A stretch of DNA of 61,758 nucleotides from Lutibacter sp. (GTDB taxonomy: Bacteria; Bacteroidota; Bacteroidia; Flavobacteriales; Flavobacteriaceae): assembly GCF_016342705.1 (NCBI RefSeq), contig NZ_JAEINV010000006.1, positions 167,344-229,101 on the forward strand, in the 5' to 3' direction. Positions within the stretch are counted from its first letter, which is position 1; every line of letters begins with the position of its first letter. The notes below the pieces were generated by a model, which did not search any database, was not told the origin of the DNA, and was given only the letters and a program-made list of their open reading frames with translations. The position numbers and the translations under genes are program-made. Below are positions 16,685-24,949 of the stretch, piece after piece.

Positions 16685-17929
16685 CTAGTTTTTTAAAATT
16701 TCTTTTCTAATCATTTCAAAAGCTTTATTTGTTGCTCTTTCAATTACCTTTTCGCGTGGCTTTCCAAAAAAATATTCTTCAGAATAAACTGCTGAAGGTG
16801 TTGCTATTGCAATAAAAACTGTACCTACTGTTGTATCGGTAATATCTGTTGTTGGACCTGCATTTCCTGTGGTTGCAATTGCATAGGTAGTTTGGTACTT
16901 TTGTTGAATTCCTTGGGCCATTGCTTCTGCTACTTGACAACTAACTACCGAAAACTCATCGATTAAACGCTTATCAACTCCTAATTCATTTATTTTTACA
17001 CTTGCATTATACGCAATTATTCCACCAATAAAATATTTAGAAGCTCCTGGAATCCCAGTTATTCTTTTGCAAATTGATCCTCCTGTACAACTTTCGGCAA
17101 TTGCTATTGTTTGTTTTTTCTCTTGTAACAATTTACCAATGGAAACTTCAATAGTTTCATCTTCATCAAAACCAACTATAATATCGGAAATTATAGTTGT
17201 TAATTTCCCTACTTCATTTTTTACCGCATTATCCAAAACTTCTTTACAATTTCCTTTTGCAGATAATCGCAATCGAACATTTCCAAAAGATGGCAAATAG
17301 GCTAATTTTATAAATTTCGGCAAATTATTTTCCCAATCCTCAATTCTTTCAGCAACCATGCTTTCTCCCATTCCATAGGTTAAAATAGTTTTATGTACTA
17401 TAAACGGTAATTTAAAAGTTTGCTGAATTTTAGGTAATACACTTAAACTCATTAGAGTTTTCATTTCAAATGGCACACCAGGCAAAGAAATTACAACTTT
17501 ATGATTGCTTTCAAACCACATTCCAGGTGCTGTTCCAACAGTATTAAATAAAGGTGTGCATTTTGATGGAACCAACCCTTGATTTTTATTTACCTCTGTA
17601 AACGGATAATTTATTTTAGCGAACATGGTACGTATCTGTTCTACAATTTCAATATTTAATACTAATTTATCGTTAAAGTATTCTGCCAATGTTAATTTTG
17701 TGATATCATCCTTTGTTGGCCCTAAACCTCCTGTTAGTATAACAATATCTACTTTAGATTGTGCATTTTCAATAGCTTCTAAAATATGGTTTTTATCATC
17801 TTGAATTGATGTAATTTGATATATTGAAACGCCTATTTTATTTAATTCAGTTGCTATAAATTTTGAATTTGAGTCTAAAATTTGCCCAATTAAAATCTCA
17901 TCACCAATTGTTATTATTTCTGCTAACAT
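16685..17929 (-). CDS. cinA: CinA family protein (nicotinamide-nucleotide amidase type)
   Basis: 414 residues, the usual two-domain CinA. The N-terminal molybdopterin-binding-like (COG1058) domain starts AEIITIGDEILIGQILDSN and has VILTGGLGPTKDDITK. The C-terminal amidohydrolase (PncC) domain has IAIAESCTGGSICKRIT, ATTGNAGP and TVFIAIATP. The family is thought to hydrolyse ADP-ribose-type metabolites and deamidate NMN in NAD salvage; the old link to competence is weak here. It is a single gene on the minus strand, upstream of rpmB in transcription order but separated from it by the rpmB promoter. Confidence 0.93.
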   Translation of the reverse strand: MLAEIITIGDEILIGQILDSNSKFIATELNKIGVSIYQITSIQDDKNHILEAIENAQSKVDIVILTGGLGPTKDDITKLTLAEYFNDKLVLNIEIVEQIRTMFAKINYPFTEVNKNQGLVPSKCTPLFNTVGTAPGMWFESNHKVVISLPGVPFEMKTLMSLSVLPKIQQTFKLPFIVHKTILTYGMGESMVAERIEDWENNLPKFIKLAYLPSFGNVRLRLSAKGNCKEVLDNAVKNEVGKLTTIISDIIVGFDEDETIEVSIGKLLQEKKQTIAIAESCTGGSICKRITGIPGASKYFIGGIIAYNASVKINELGVDKRLIDEFSVVSCQVAEAMAQGIQQKYQTTYAIATTGNAGPTTDITDTTVGTVFIAIATPSAVYSEEYFFGKPREKVIERATNKAFEMIRKEILKN

Positions 17930-18028
17930 TTATTTTATAATATTTTATGATAAAAGTACAAATTACTACGCAACCTTTTACTACAATTTACATCTTGTAA
18001 ATAAGAAAAAGCTAAAACCCTTTACGCT

Positions 18029-18442
18029 ATGATAACTACTAACGAAATGAGCGATAAAGAACTTTTAAAACAAATTGAAAATTGTTCTTTAGATCCAAAT
18101 TTATTCACCCACGAAGTTTTATTAAGAATGTCGTGGATTTTAATTAAAAAATATGGTTTGGAAATCGCTATTAATAAAAATTGTGAGATTAAAGAAAATT
18201 ATTTTAAAAATGCTTTAAACAGCAATAAATTTAATTATACCTTAACAAAAGCATATACTGAAATTACAAATCATTTTATGGTAAATTCCTCTGCTAAAAC
18301 TTTTGAAAAATTATTGAAAGAATTTCCAAGATTACAATATAACTTTAAAGATTTGGTAAAAACTCATTTTGGATACAACATTTTAAAAGAGCACAGAAAA
18401 GAAGAACCAAACATACCGAGACCTATATTATTTACTTTTTAA
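18029..18442 (+). CDS. Uncharacterised small helical protein
   Basis: 137 residues, no signal or membrane segment, predicted mostly helical. Two blocks look conserved by character: an N-terminal FTHEVLLRMSWILIKKYGLE with His and Trp, and a C-terminal KEFPRLQYNFKDLVKTHFGY. I recall similar short proteins in many bacteria, all without a function, and cannot name a domain. The His in FTHEVLLR and the Tyr-Thr-Leu-T stretch (NYTLTKAY) could form a site. It is a single gene between divergent cinA and a bidirectional terminator. Confidence 0.7.
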   Translation: MITTNEMSDKELLKQIENCSLDPNLFTHEVLLRMSWILIKKYGLEIAINKNCEIKENYFKNALNSNKFNYTLTKAYTEITNHFMVNSSAKTFEKLLKEFPRLQYNFKDLVKTHFGYNILKEHRKEEPNIPRPILFTF

Positions 18443-18444
18443 TG

Positions 18445-18480
18445 AAAAAACTCCAAATATAGAATTTGGAGTTTTTTTTT
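18445..18480. terminator. Bidirectional terminator
   Basis: AAAAAACTCCAAAT-atag-AATTTGGAGTTTTTT: a near-perfect stem with A and T tails between convergent genes. It ends at the stop codon of the FAH-fold gene. Confidence 0.88.
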
Positions 18481-19090
18481 ATTTTACTTTTATTTCAAAA
18501 GCCTTTTGACCGTTAATTGTTCCTATTAGAATATCATTTTCAGACACTTTACCAACACCTTCTGGCGTTCCAGTAAAAATAACATCTCCTTTTTTTAAGG
18601 TAAAAAACTGAGAAACATAAGAAATTAACTCATCAACTTTCCAAAGCATCATTTTTGAATTTCCCTTTTGAACAATTTCTTCATTTTTTTGAAGTGTAAA
18701 ATTCAAATCTAATAAATTACCTAATTCCTCTTTTGGAAAAAATTCACCAATAACAGCACTTCCGTCAAAGGCTTTGGCTTTTTCCCAAGGCAACCCTTTA
18801 TCTTTTAAGTTATTTTGTAAATCACGAGCTGTAAAATCGATTCCTAATCCAATTTCATCATAATATTTATGTGCAAATTTTTCCTCAATATATTTACCAA
18901 CTTTATTAATTTTAACCAAAACCTCCACTTCATAATGAATGTCATTTGAAAATGGCGGTATAAAAAAAGGTTGATTTTTTGCTAAAATTGCAGAATCTGG
19001 CTTTAAAAATATAACCGGTTCTTTTGGTTTTTCGTTTTGTAATTCTTCTATGTGTTTGGTATAATTTCTACCAATGCAAATTATTTTCAT
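18479..19090 (-). CDS. Fumarylacetoacetate hydrolase family protein
   Basis: 203 residues, a single FAH domain. It starts MKIICIGRNYTKHIEEL. Metal ligands are the paired Glu in HYEVEVLVKI and the Asp in GIGIDFTARD-type sequence (here GLGIDFTARDLQ). The DVIFTGTPEGVG loop is the family signature. Members cleave C-C bonds of acylpyruvates or decarboxylate oxaloacetate; the substrate here is not evident. It sits 18 bases after menB, so the two are probably cotranscribed, but a role in menaquinone synthesis is not implied by the family. Confidence 0.9.
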   Translation of the reverse strand: MKIICIGRNYTKHIEELQNEKPKEPVIFLKPDSAILAKNQPFFIPPFSNDIHYEVEVLVKINKVGKYIEEKFAHKYYDEIGLGIDFTARDLQNNLKDKGLPWEKAKAFDGSAVIGEFFPKEELGNLLDLNFTLQKNEEIVQKGNSKMMLWKVDELISYVSQFFTLKKGDVIFTGTPEGVGKVSENDILIGTINGQKAFEIKVK

Positions 19091-19108
19091 CGTACCGTTT
19101 TTAATATT

Positions 19109-19948
19109 TTAAGGAATCCATTTTTTTTCGAAATTTGGCTTACGTTTTTCTAAAAAAGCATTTCTACCTTCTTTAGCTTCATCCGTCATATATGCTAAAC
19201 GGGTTGCTTCGCCGGCAAAAACTTGTTGTCCAACCATTCCATCATCCGTTAAATTCATAGCGAACTTTAACATTTTTATAGACGTTGGAGATTTTGCTAA
19301 AATTTCTTGCGCCCATTCATAAGCTGTATTTTCTAATTCATCATGCGGAATTACAGCATTTACCATTCCCATTTCAAAAGCTTCTTGAGCAGAATAATTT
19401 CTTCCTAAGAAAAATATTTCACGTGCTTTTTTCTGTCCAACCATTTTAGCTAAATACGCAGAGCCATAACCACCATCAAAACTAGTGACATCTGCATCGG
19501 TTTGTTTAAAAATTGCGTGTTCTTTACTTGCCAAAGTTAAATCGCAAACCACGTGTAAACTATGTCCGCCACCAACAGCCCAACCTGGAACAACCGCAAT
19601 TACGGCTTTTGGCATAAAACGAATTAAACGTTGCACTTCTAAAATATTCAATCTATGGTAACCATCTTCACCCACATAACCTTGATGTCCGCGTGCTTTT
19701 TGGTCTCCACCGCTACAAAAAGAATACACACCATCTTTTGTTGAAGGTCCTTCTGCAGACAATAAAACAACTCCTATAGAAGTATCTTCACCAGCATCAT
19801 AAAAAGCATCATATAATTCTTTGGTAGTTTTGGGTCTAAATGCATTTCTAACATTTGGTCTATTAAAAGCAATTCTGGCAACACCATTACATTTTTTGTA
19901 GGTGATATCTTCAAATTCCTTTACTGTTTTCCAGTTTATTTGATTCAT
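19109..19948 (-). CDS. menB: 1,4-dihydroxy-2-naphthoyl-CoA synthase
   Basis: Crotonase-fold enzyme that closes o-succinylbenzoyl-CoA into DHNA-CoA in menaquinone synthesis. 279 residues. MenB features are an N-terminal NWKTVKEFEDITYKKCNGVARI, the oxyanion loops YSFCSGGDQKARG and GWAVGGGHSLHVVCDLTLAS, TDADVTSFDGGYGSAYLAK, and the C-terminal EGRNAFLEKRKPNF. menD, isochorismate synthase and a DHNA-CoA-thioesterase-like gene lie within 9 kb but are not contiguous. Confidence 0.95.
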   Translation of the reverse strand: MNQINWKTVKEFEDITYKKCNGVARIAFNRPNVRNAFRPKTTKELYDAFYDAGEDTSIGVVLLSAEGPSTKDGVYSFCSGGDQKARGHQGYVGEDGYHRLNILEVQRLIRFMPKAVIAVVPGWAVGGGHSLHVVCDLTLASKEHAIFKQTDADVTSFDGGYGSAYLAKMVGQKKAREIFFLGRNYSAQEAFEMGMVNAVIPHDELENTAYEWAQEILAKSPTSIKMLKFAMNLTDDGMVGQQVFAGEATRLAYMTDEAKEGRNAFLEKRKPNFEKKWIP

Positions 19949-20062
19949 TTCATTTAAATTAGTTTGGTAAAAATAATGGATTTTAATGGTAAAAAAAACT
20001 ATCTTTTAAAACTTCCTAATTATACAACTAAAACTAATAAATTATGCTATTAATTAAATTAG

Positions 20063-20070
20063 TAATTTTG
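20063..20070 (+). promoter_or_regulatory. Possible -7 box upstream of the esterase/peptidase pair
   Basis: TAATTTTG matches TAnnTTTG but lies 115 bases before the ATG at 20186, so it would give a long leader. The other 19949-20185 intergenic sequence shows no better candidate. Confidence 0.3.
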
Positions 20071-20185
20071 TTACTTAAATAATATTTTACAATTAAATTG
20101 CTATTTATTTTTTACAAGAAATATGAACAACATCATGAATTTAGACTTAATTTAGATAGGTGATTGTTTACTAAAAATTATAATT

Positions 20186-21388
20186 ATGAAAAAAATACTT
20201 TTTCTTTCTTTCTTTTTAAGTTTCACTATTTTGTCTTTCTCACAGGACATTCAACTTAAAAAATTCAATTCAAAAATGCTAAATAACGAGCGTTATTTAA
20301 AAATTTATGTACCACCAAGTTACGCTATAGATTCTACTAAATTATACCCTGTAGCAATTATTTTAGATGCTGAATATTTGTTTGATGTTTATGTTGGAAA
20401 TGCTATTTTATTTGCAAATAAAGATGAAGCTCCTGAACAAATTATAGTTGGAATTAATCAAAATTATTACGATGAAAGGTATAAAGATTGTTCCTACCTA
20501 AAAGAAAATAGCTTGCCTACAGAAGAAGGTGCTAATTTTTACAGATTTATAAGTGGAGAACTTTTTCAATATTTAGAAGAAAATTATAGAGTTTCGCCTT
20601 TTAAAACAATTGTTGGTACTACTTTAACTGCCAATTTTACAAATTATTTTTTAATTGAAGAATTACCAAGTTTTAACGCATTCATTAACATAAATCCATA
20701 TTATGCTTTGGATATGCCACTATTGATTCACCAAAAAGCACAAAGTTTAAAAACTGAAAATATTTATTATTACCTATCAAATGGTAAAAATAATTCGGAA
20801 AAAATACAAACAACTATTAATGAAACAAAATCGTTATTAGACAGTGTACAAAACCCAAAATTTAAATATAAATATGAAGCATTTAACAACAATGCAACCG
20901 CAACAATTGGACAATCTATAGCAAGTGCATTAGCAAGTATTTTTGAACTATACTCTCCAATCTCATCCGATGAATTTGAAAAAAACGTGAAACATTTATC
21001 TCCTGCAGATGCCATTGCTTATTTAGAAAATAAATATGTTGAAATTGAGTATTTATTTGGAAGTAATTTAAAATTACGACAAAAAGATATTTTTGCAATA
21101 GAAGCAATAATTTTGGATAAGGAAAATGGCGACTATTTAAAAAACTTTGGTGAAATGATTAATAAACTATACAAAGATTCACCAATTGGCGATTATTATA
21201 TTGGCCGATATTATGAAACCGGAAAAAAGTACAAATTAGCCCTTAAATATTATAAAACAGGTTATATGAAATTACCTGAAGGAGATCCAAATGCCGATGG
21301 ATATTATGAAAATATTGAACGTGTTTTAAATAAAAGAGATGGCATTATTGATGATTCCGAAACTGAAAACGATGAACAAAAACAATAA
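20186..21388 (+). CDS. Secreted esterase-like alpha/beta-hydrolase with TPR-like tail
   Basis: 400 residues. A signal peptide (MKKILFLSFFLSFTILSFSQ, cleaved near 20) precedes a putative-esterase (Esterase D/COG2819-like) fold: LYPVAIILDAEYLFD, then QIIVGINQNYYDERYKDCSYL, then FKTIVGTTLTANFTNYFL, then FNAFININPYYALD. At the nucleophile elbow, where G-x-S-x-G is expected, the sequence is G-T-T-L-T, so the Ser appears replaced by Thr and the second Gly by Thr. The C-terminal 100 residues (SPIGDYYIGRYYETGKKYKLAL...) look like one or two TPR helices with an acidic tail. It may be a pseudo-enzyme or a Thr-dependent hydrolase. A C1 peptidase gene follows 21 bases later. Confidence 0.75.
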   Translation: MKKILFLSFFLSFTILSFSQDIQLKKFNSKMLNNERYLKIYVPPSYAIDSTKLYPVAIILDAEYLFDVYVGNAILFANKDEAPEQIIVGINQNYYDERYKDCSYLKENSLPTEEGANFYRFISGELFQYLEENYRVSPFKTIVGTTLTANFTNYFLIEELPSFNAFININPYYALDMPLLIHQKAQSLKTENIYYYLSNGKNNSEKIQTTINETKSLLDSVQNPKFKYKYEAFNNNATATIGQSIASALASIFELYSPISSDEFEKNVKHLSPADAIAYLENKYVEIEYLFGSNLKLRQKDIFAIEAIILDKENGDYLKNFGEMINKLYKDSPIGDYYIGRYYETGKKYKLALKYYKTGYMKLPEGDPNADGYYENIERVLNKRDGIIDDSETENDEQKQ

Positions 21389-21409
21389 ATTTAAATTAAA
21401 TAACTACAA

Positions 21410-22567
21410 ATGAGACAACTAATATTAATTTTCATTTCCATTTTATTAACAGCAACTATATATTCACAAGAAGACGCTGTAGTTAAAGTAAATATTCCTA
21501 CGCAACAAAAATACCAATTCACTCCTGTTATTGATATTGAAGCTTCGGCAATAAAAAATCAAGGAAATACTGGAACATGTTGGAGTTTTTCTGCTTCCTC
21601 TTTTATTGAATCAGAAATTTTAAAAAATACGGGACAAATGATTGACATTTCAGAAATGTACAATGTACGTGAAACATATCCTGCTAAAGCTTGGAATTAT
21701 GTAATGCGTCAAGGTAAAATTCAATTTAGTGAAGGCGGTTTGGCTCATGATGTTTTAAATTCTATAAAATTAAATGGGTTAGTTCCTGAAAGTGCTTTCA
21801 GCGGATTAATGACAGCTTCAACTTCCTATGACCATTCTAAAATTGTTCCAGAAATTCAAGTAATTTTAGATGATTACATTAAAAATGATAAAAACTCTAA
21901 ATACCCATATTGGAAAAAATCTGTTGATTCAATATTAGACTTACAACTTGGAAAAATACCTGAAACTTTCAGTTATAATGGGCGTACGTATACTCCAAAA
22001 ACATTTTTAGAAATGACAAAATTTGAAACTTCTAATTATGTTACGCTAACTTCATTTTTAAACGAACCTTTTAATTCTCAGTTTGTATTAAATATTCCTG
22101 ATAATTTTTCTAATGGCCTTTTTTATAACATCACTTTAAATCAGTTGGTAGATGTAGTTGATAATGCGCTAAAAAACGGTTATACCTTAGCCTTGGATTG
22201 TGATGTTTCTGAAAAAACATTTTCCTCTAAATGCGGTGTTGCAATTGTTCCAAAAAAATTAGATGATCAAGAGAAATGTTTAACTTATATTGTTGAAGAA
22301 AGCGAAATTTCTCCAGAATTTAGACAACAAGAATTTGAAAACTTCAACACAACAGATGATCATTTAATGCATATTGTTGGATTGGTAAAAGACCAAAATA
22401 ATAATGAGTATTATAAAGTGAAAAACTCTTGGGGAACCGCTAGTGACAGAATTGGAAACGACGGATATGTTTATATGAGTAAACCTTTTTTTAGATTAAA
22501 AACTATATCTGTGATGGTGAATAAAAAAGCTTTAAGTGAACCTTTAAAAAAAGATTTAAAAATTTAA
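21410..22567 (+). CDS. Secreted C1 (papain/bleomycin-hydrolase-like) cysteine peptidase
   Basis: 385 residues with signal peptide MRQLILIFISILLTATIYSQ. The active site is complete: oxyanion Gln51 and nucleophile Cys57 in KNQGNTGTCWSFSA, His in DDHLMHIVGLVKD, and Asn in YYKVKNSWGT. The insert between them (about 95-290) and the ISEMYNVRETYPAKAWNYVMRQGK region are closer to aminopeptidase C/bleomycin hydrolase than to papain. It likely acts in the periplasm or outside. It is paired with the esterase-like gene upstream and followed by a REP-like element. Confidence 0.88.
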   Translation: MRQLILIFISILLTATIYSQEDAVVKVNIPTQQKYQFTPVIDIEASAIKNQGNTGTCWSFSASSFIESEILKNTGQMIDISEMYNVRETYPAKAWNYVMRQGKIQFSEGGLAHDVLNSIKLNGLVPESAFSGLMTASTSYDHSKIVPEIQVILDDYIKNDKNSKYPYWKKSVDSILDLQLGKIPETFSYNGRTYTPKTFLEMTKFETSNYVTLTSFLNEPFNSQFVLNIPDNFSNGLFYNITLNQLVDVVDNALKNGYTLALDCDVSEKTFSSKCGVAIVPKKLDDQEKCLTYIVEESEISPEFRQQEFENFNTTDDHLMHIVGLVKDQNNNEYYKVKNSWGTASDRIGNDGYVYMSKPFFRLKTISVMVNKKALSEPLKKDLKI

Positions 22568-22595
22568 TAAGCGAGGGTTGTCTGAAAAGACTAAA

Positions 22596-22690
22596 TTTTG
22601 ATAACCTGAACTTTTTTCAGGTTATCAAAATTAATTGAGAATCTGCATAATGAGATGCTGAAACAATTTCAGAATGATTATTCTCAAAAT
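22596..22690. repeat. REP-like composite inverted repeat (copy 1)
   Basis: Two hairpins in the convergent gap. The first, 22596-22630, is an almost perfect 35-base palindrome with core AACCTGAA-ctttt-TTCAGGTT. The second, about 22634-22690, has outer arms TTGAGAAT/ATTCTCAA and inner CTGAAA-caa-TTTCAG. Read on the minus strand, the second core is TCATTCTGAAATTGTTTCAG, close to the left arm of the element at 51325. The two copies share both half-sites, so this is a dispersed element and not only a terminator. Confidence 0.6.
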
Positions 22691-22708
22691 TTTTTAAACA
22701 GTTTTTAT

Positions 22709-23131
22709 TTATTGTAAAGAAGTAGAACGAATTCCTTCATCTTCAATAGTAATTAGCTTTTGCTTAAACAATCCACCAACAGCACTTTTAAATGCTTTTT
22801 TGCTCATATTTAATTGATACTTAATTTCATCAGGTGAACTTTTATCATTTAATGCAATAAAACCTTCTTGTTTTTTTAAGGCATTTAAAATAATAATTTC
22901 ATTTTTAACTATTGTTTGTTTAAATCCAACTGCTTGCAGACTTACATCAATTTTTTCATCATCACGAATTTTCTTAACATAACCTACTAGATTTTGTCCT
23001 TCTTCAATTTTTTGAAAGAGTTCATTTTTATAAAGTAACCCTTCATAAGCTCCTTCTACCAAAACTGTAAATCCAATACCAGTATTACGTACCACTAATA
23101 AATCTACTTTATCTCCTACTTTTAAATCCAT
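22709..23131 (-). CDS. Small S1-domain/winged-helix RNA-binding protein (CvfB-like)
   Basis: 140 residues: an S1-type OB fold at 1-65 (KVGDKVDLLVVRNTGIGFTV then GYVKKIRDDEKIDVSL) followed by a winged helix at about 75-135 (MSKKAFKSAVGGLFKQKLITIEDEGI). This equals the C-terminal half of CvfB-type proteins, which normally run near 280 residues with more S1-like domains in front. It begins 3 bases after the menD stop, with no room for a missing N-terminal half, so it is a naturally short form. It is probably translated from the menD message. Its RNA target is unknown. Confidence 0.8.
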   Translation of the reverse strand: MDLKVGDKVDLLVVRNTGIGFTVLVEGAYEGLLYKNELFQKIEEGQNLVGYVKKIRDDEKIDVSLQAVGFKQTIVKNEIIILNALKKQEGFIALNDKSSPDEIKYQLNMSKKAFKSAVGGLFKQKLITIEDEGIRSTSLQ

Positions 23132-23134
23132 TTT

Positions 23135-24802
23135 TTATTCTTTTAAATTATTGAAATATGCTTTTAATATTTTATCATTTTCTTCTCTTGGAGTAAAAAT
23201 CTCCAACAATTTAGGCTGTTCTGAATCTTCGTAAAAATTAGTTAACTCCCTTTTTAAACTATCAGAATTACATGCTGAAAAATACTCTAATTTATACATT
23301 TTACACAAATGTTCAGCTGTTAAATTATGTGGAGTTTCAAAATAATCTAAAGCATTTGATTTTTGCGGACCAGGAATAAATCTAAATATACCTCCGCCTC
23401 CATTATTTACAACTATTATTCTAAAATTAGTTGGTATGTAATTATTCCACAATGCGTTACTATCATAAAAAAAACTAATATCCCCCGTAATAAAAACATT
23501 ATTTCCTTCAATTGTGTTTGCGGCTCCAATGGCTGTACTTGTGCTGCCATCAATACCGCTGGTTCCTCTATTACAAAACACATTTATAGATTTGTTGACA
23601 TCAAATAATTGAGAATAACGAATTACAGAACTATTACTTAATTGCAATTGTGTGTTATTGGGAATTGATTTTAACAACGCATCAAAAACCTTTAAATCTG
23701 AATATTCACAATTTTCAACAAAGTTTTTATGCTTTAATAATCTACCTGCTTTTTTTGAAAGCCAAAACTGTTGGTAATTACTTTCAACAGTGGTTACTTT
23801 TATAATAAATTGACTAAAAAAGTAATTTGGACTTACTTTAAAATGATGTTTTAAACATAAAAAAGTATCGAAAGCTCTTTTTGTATCAATATGCCAATGT
23901 TGCTTTGGTTGATATTTTCGTAAATGTTGTTTTATTTTTTTTGATACAATTAATCCGCCCAAACTTAAAAGAATATCTGGTTGAAAAAACTCCAGTTCAT
24001 TATCTTCTAAAGGAAAAATCAATTTATCAATACTATTTATAAATTTTGGATGCGAAACGTTTGCTGTGTTTTCAATTAAAACTAACACTGATGGATCGTT
24101 CACAAAATATTCTAACTGCCTTTGCAATGCTTCATTTGGAAAATATTCACCTACTAAAATCATTTTTTTTGAAGAAGCATTCCAACTTCTTGCAAAAACT
24201 TCCAGTAAACTGTCATCAATATGTTCTTGTTTTTCTGCTTCAATTACAGCATCAACAACTAATAAGTTTTCAGAAGTTTCGTACAAAGGTTCATCAAAAG
24301 GCACATTAATATGAACTGGTCCTTTTTCAAATTTTACTTTAAAAATTGCATTATTAATTATATTTTTTACAGCATTTAAATCTGTGTAATTTTCTTCCAA
24401 ATTAACCGAAGCCAAAATATGATTTTGGAACACATTCTCTTGACGAATTGTTTGTCCGTCTCCAATATCAATTAAATGCTTTGGTCTATCTGCAGAAATA
24501 ACTAACAACGGAATATTACTGTAAAAAGCTTCTGAAATTGCCGGATAATAATTTAACAATGCAGATCCAGAAGTGCAAACAATAGCAACTGGTTTTCTTA
24601 ATTGTTGCGCCATTCCAACAGCAAAAAAAGCTGCACAACGCTCATCTACAATACTATATGTTTTGATGGATGGATGATTTGAAAAACCAATTGTAAGTGG
24701 CGCATTTCTAGATCCAGGAGAAATTATCACATGTTCAATTGCATTTGCTATGCAAGAAGCTATAACAATTTGAGCGAGTTCATTTTTTGGAAATTGAGGC
24801 AT
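23135..24802 (-). CDS. menD: 2-succinyl-5-enolpyruvyl-6-hydroxy-3-cyclohexene-1-carboxylate synthase
   Basis: ThDP-dependent enzyme of menaquinone synthesis joining isochorismate and 2-oxoglutarate. 555 residues. Hallmarks are an N-terminal ISPGSRNAPLTIGF, the ThDP Glu in VDERCAAFFAVGMAQ, CTSGSALLNYYPAISEA, the central domain with LVLIENTANV, and the C-terminal NRGTSGIDGSTSTAIGAA plus the GDISFFYDSNALWN cofactor region. It starts 16 bases after a predicted transcription start and is followed by the S1 protein gene. Confidence 0.96.
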   Translation of the reverse strand: MPQFPKNELAQIVIASCIANAIEHVIISPGSRNAPLTIGFSNHPSIKTYSIVDERCAAFFAVGMAQQLRKPVAIVCTSGSALLNYYPAISEAFYSNIPLLVISADRPKHLIDIGDGQTIRQENVFQNHILASVNLEENYTDLNAVKNIINNAIFKVKFEKGPVHINVPFDEPLYETSENLLVVDAVIEAEKQEHIDDSLLEVFARSWNASSKKMILVGEYFPNEALQRQLEYFVNDPSVLVLIENTANVSHPKFINSIDKLIFPLEDNELEFFQPDILLSLGGLIVSKKIKQHLRKYQPKQHWHIDTKRAFDTFLCLKHHFKVSPNYFFSQFIIKVTTVESNYQQFWLSKKAGRLLKHKNFVENCEYSDLKVFDALLKSIPNNTQLQLSNSSVIRYSQLFDVNKSINVFCNRGTSGIDGSTSTAIGAANTIEGNNVFITGDISFFYDSNALWNNYIPTNFRIIVVNNGGGGIFRFIPGPQKSNALDYFETPHNLTAEHLCKMYKLEYFSACNSDSLKRELTNFYEDSEQPKLLEIFTPREENDKILKAYFNNLKE

Positions 24803-24822
24803 TTAACACTAAAATTAATTTG

Positions 24823-24830
24823 CAAAGTTA
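24823..24830 (-). promoter_or_regulatory. -7 box for menD
   Basis: TAACTTTG on the minus strand is an exact TAnnTTTG match 21 bases before the menD ATG. It lies in the gap shared with the divergent AraC-type regulator. Confidence 0.5.
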
Positions 24831-24949
24831 CATAAACTATATTTAGAATTTTATCCCTTTTTTAATAAGATGCATTGTTGATAATTATCATACAATTTTT
24901 TACAAAAAAAAAGTATTTTCGTTACATATCGTACAATAAATCAACTATT

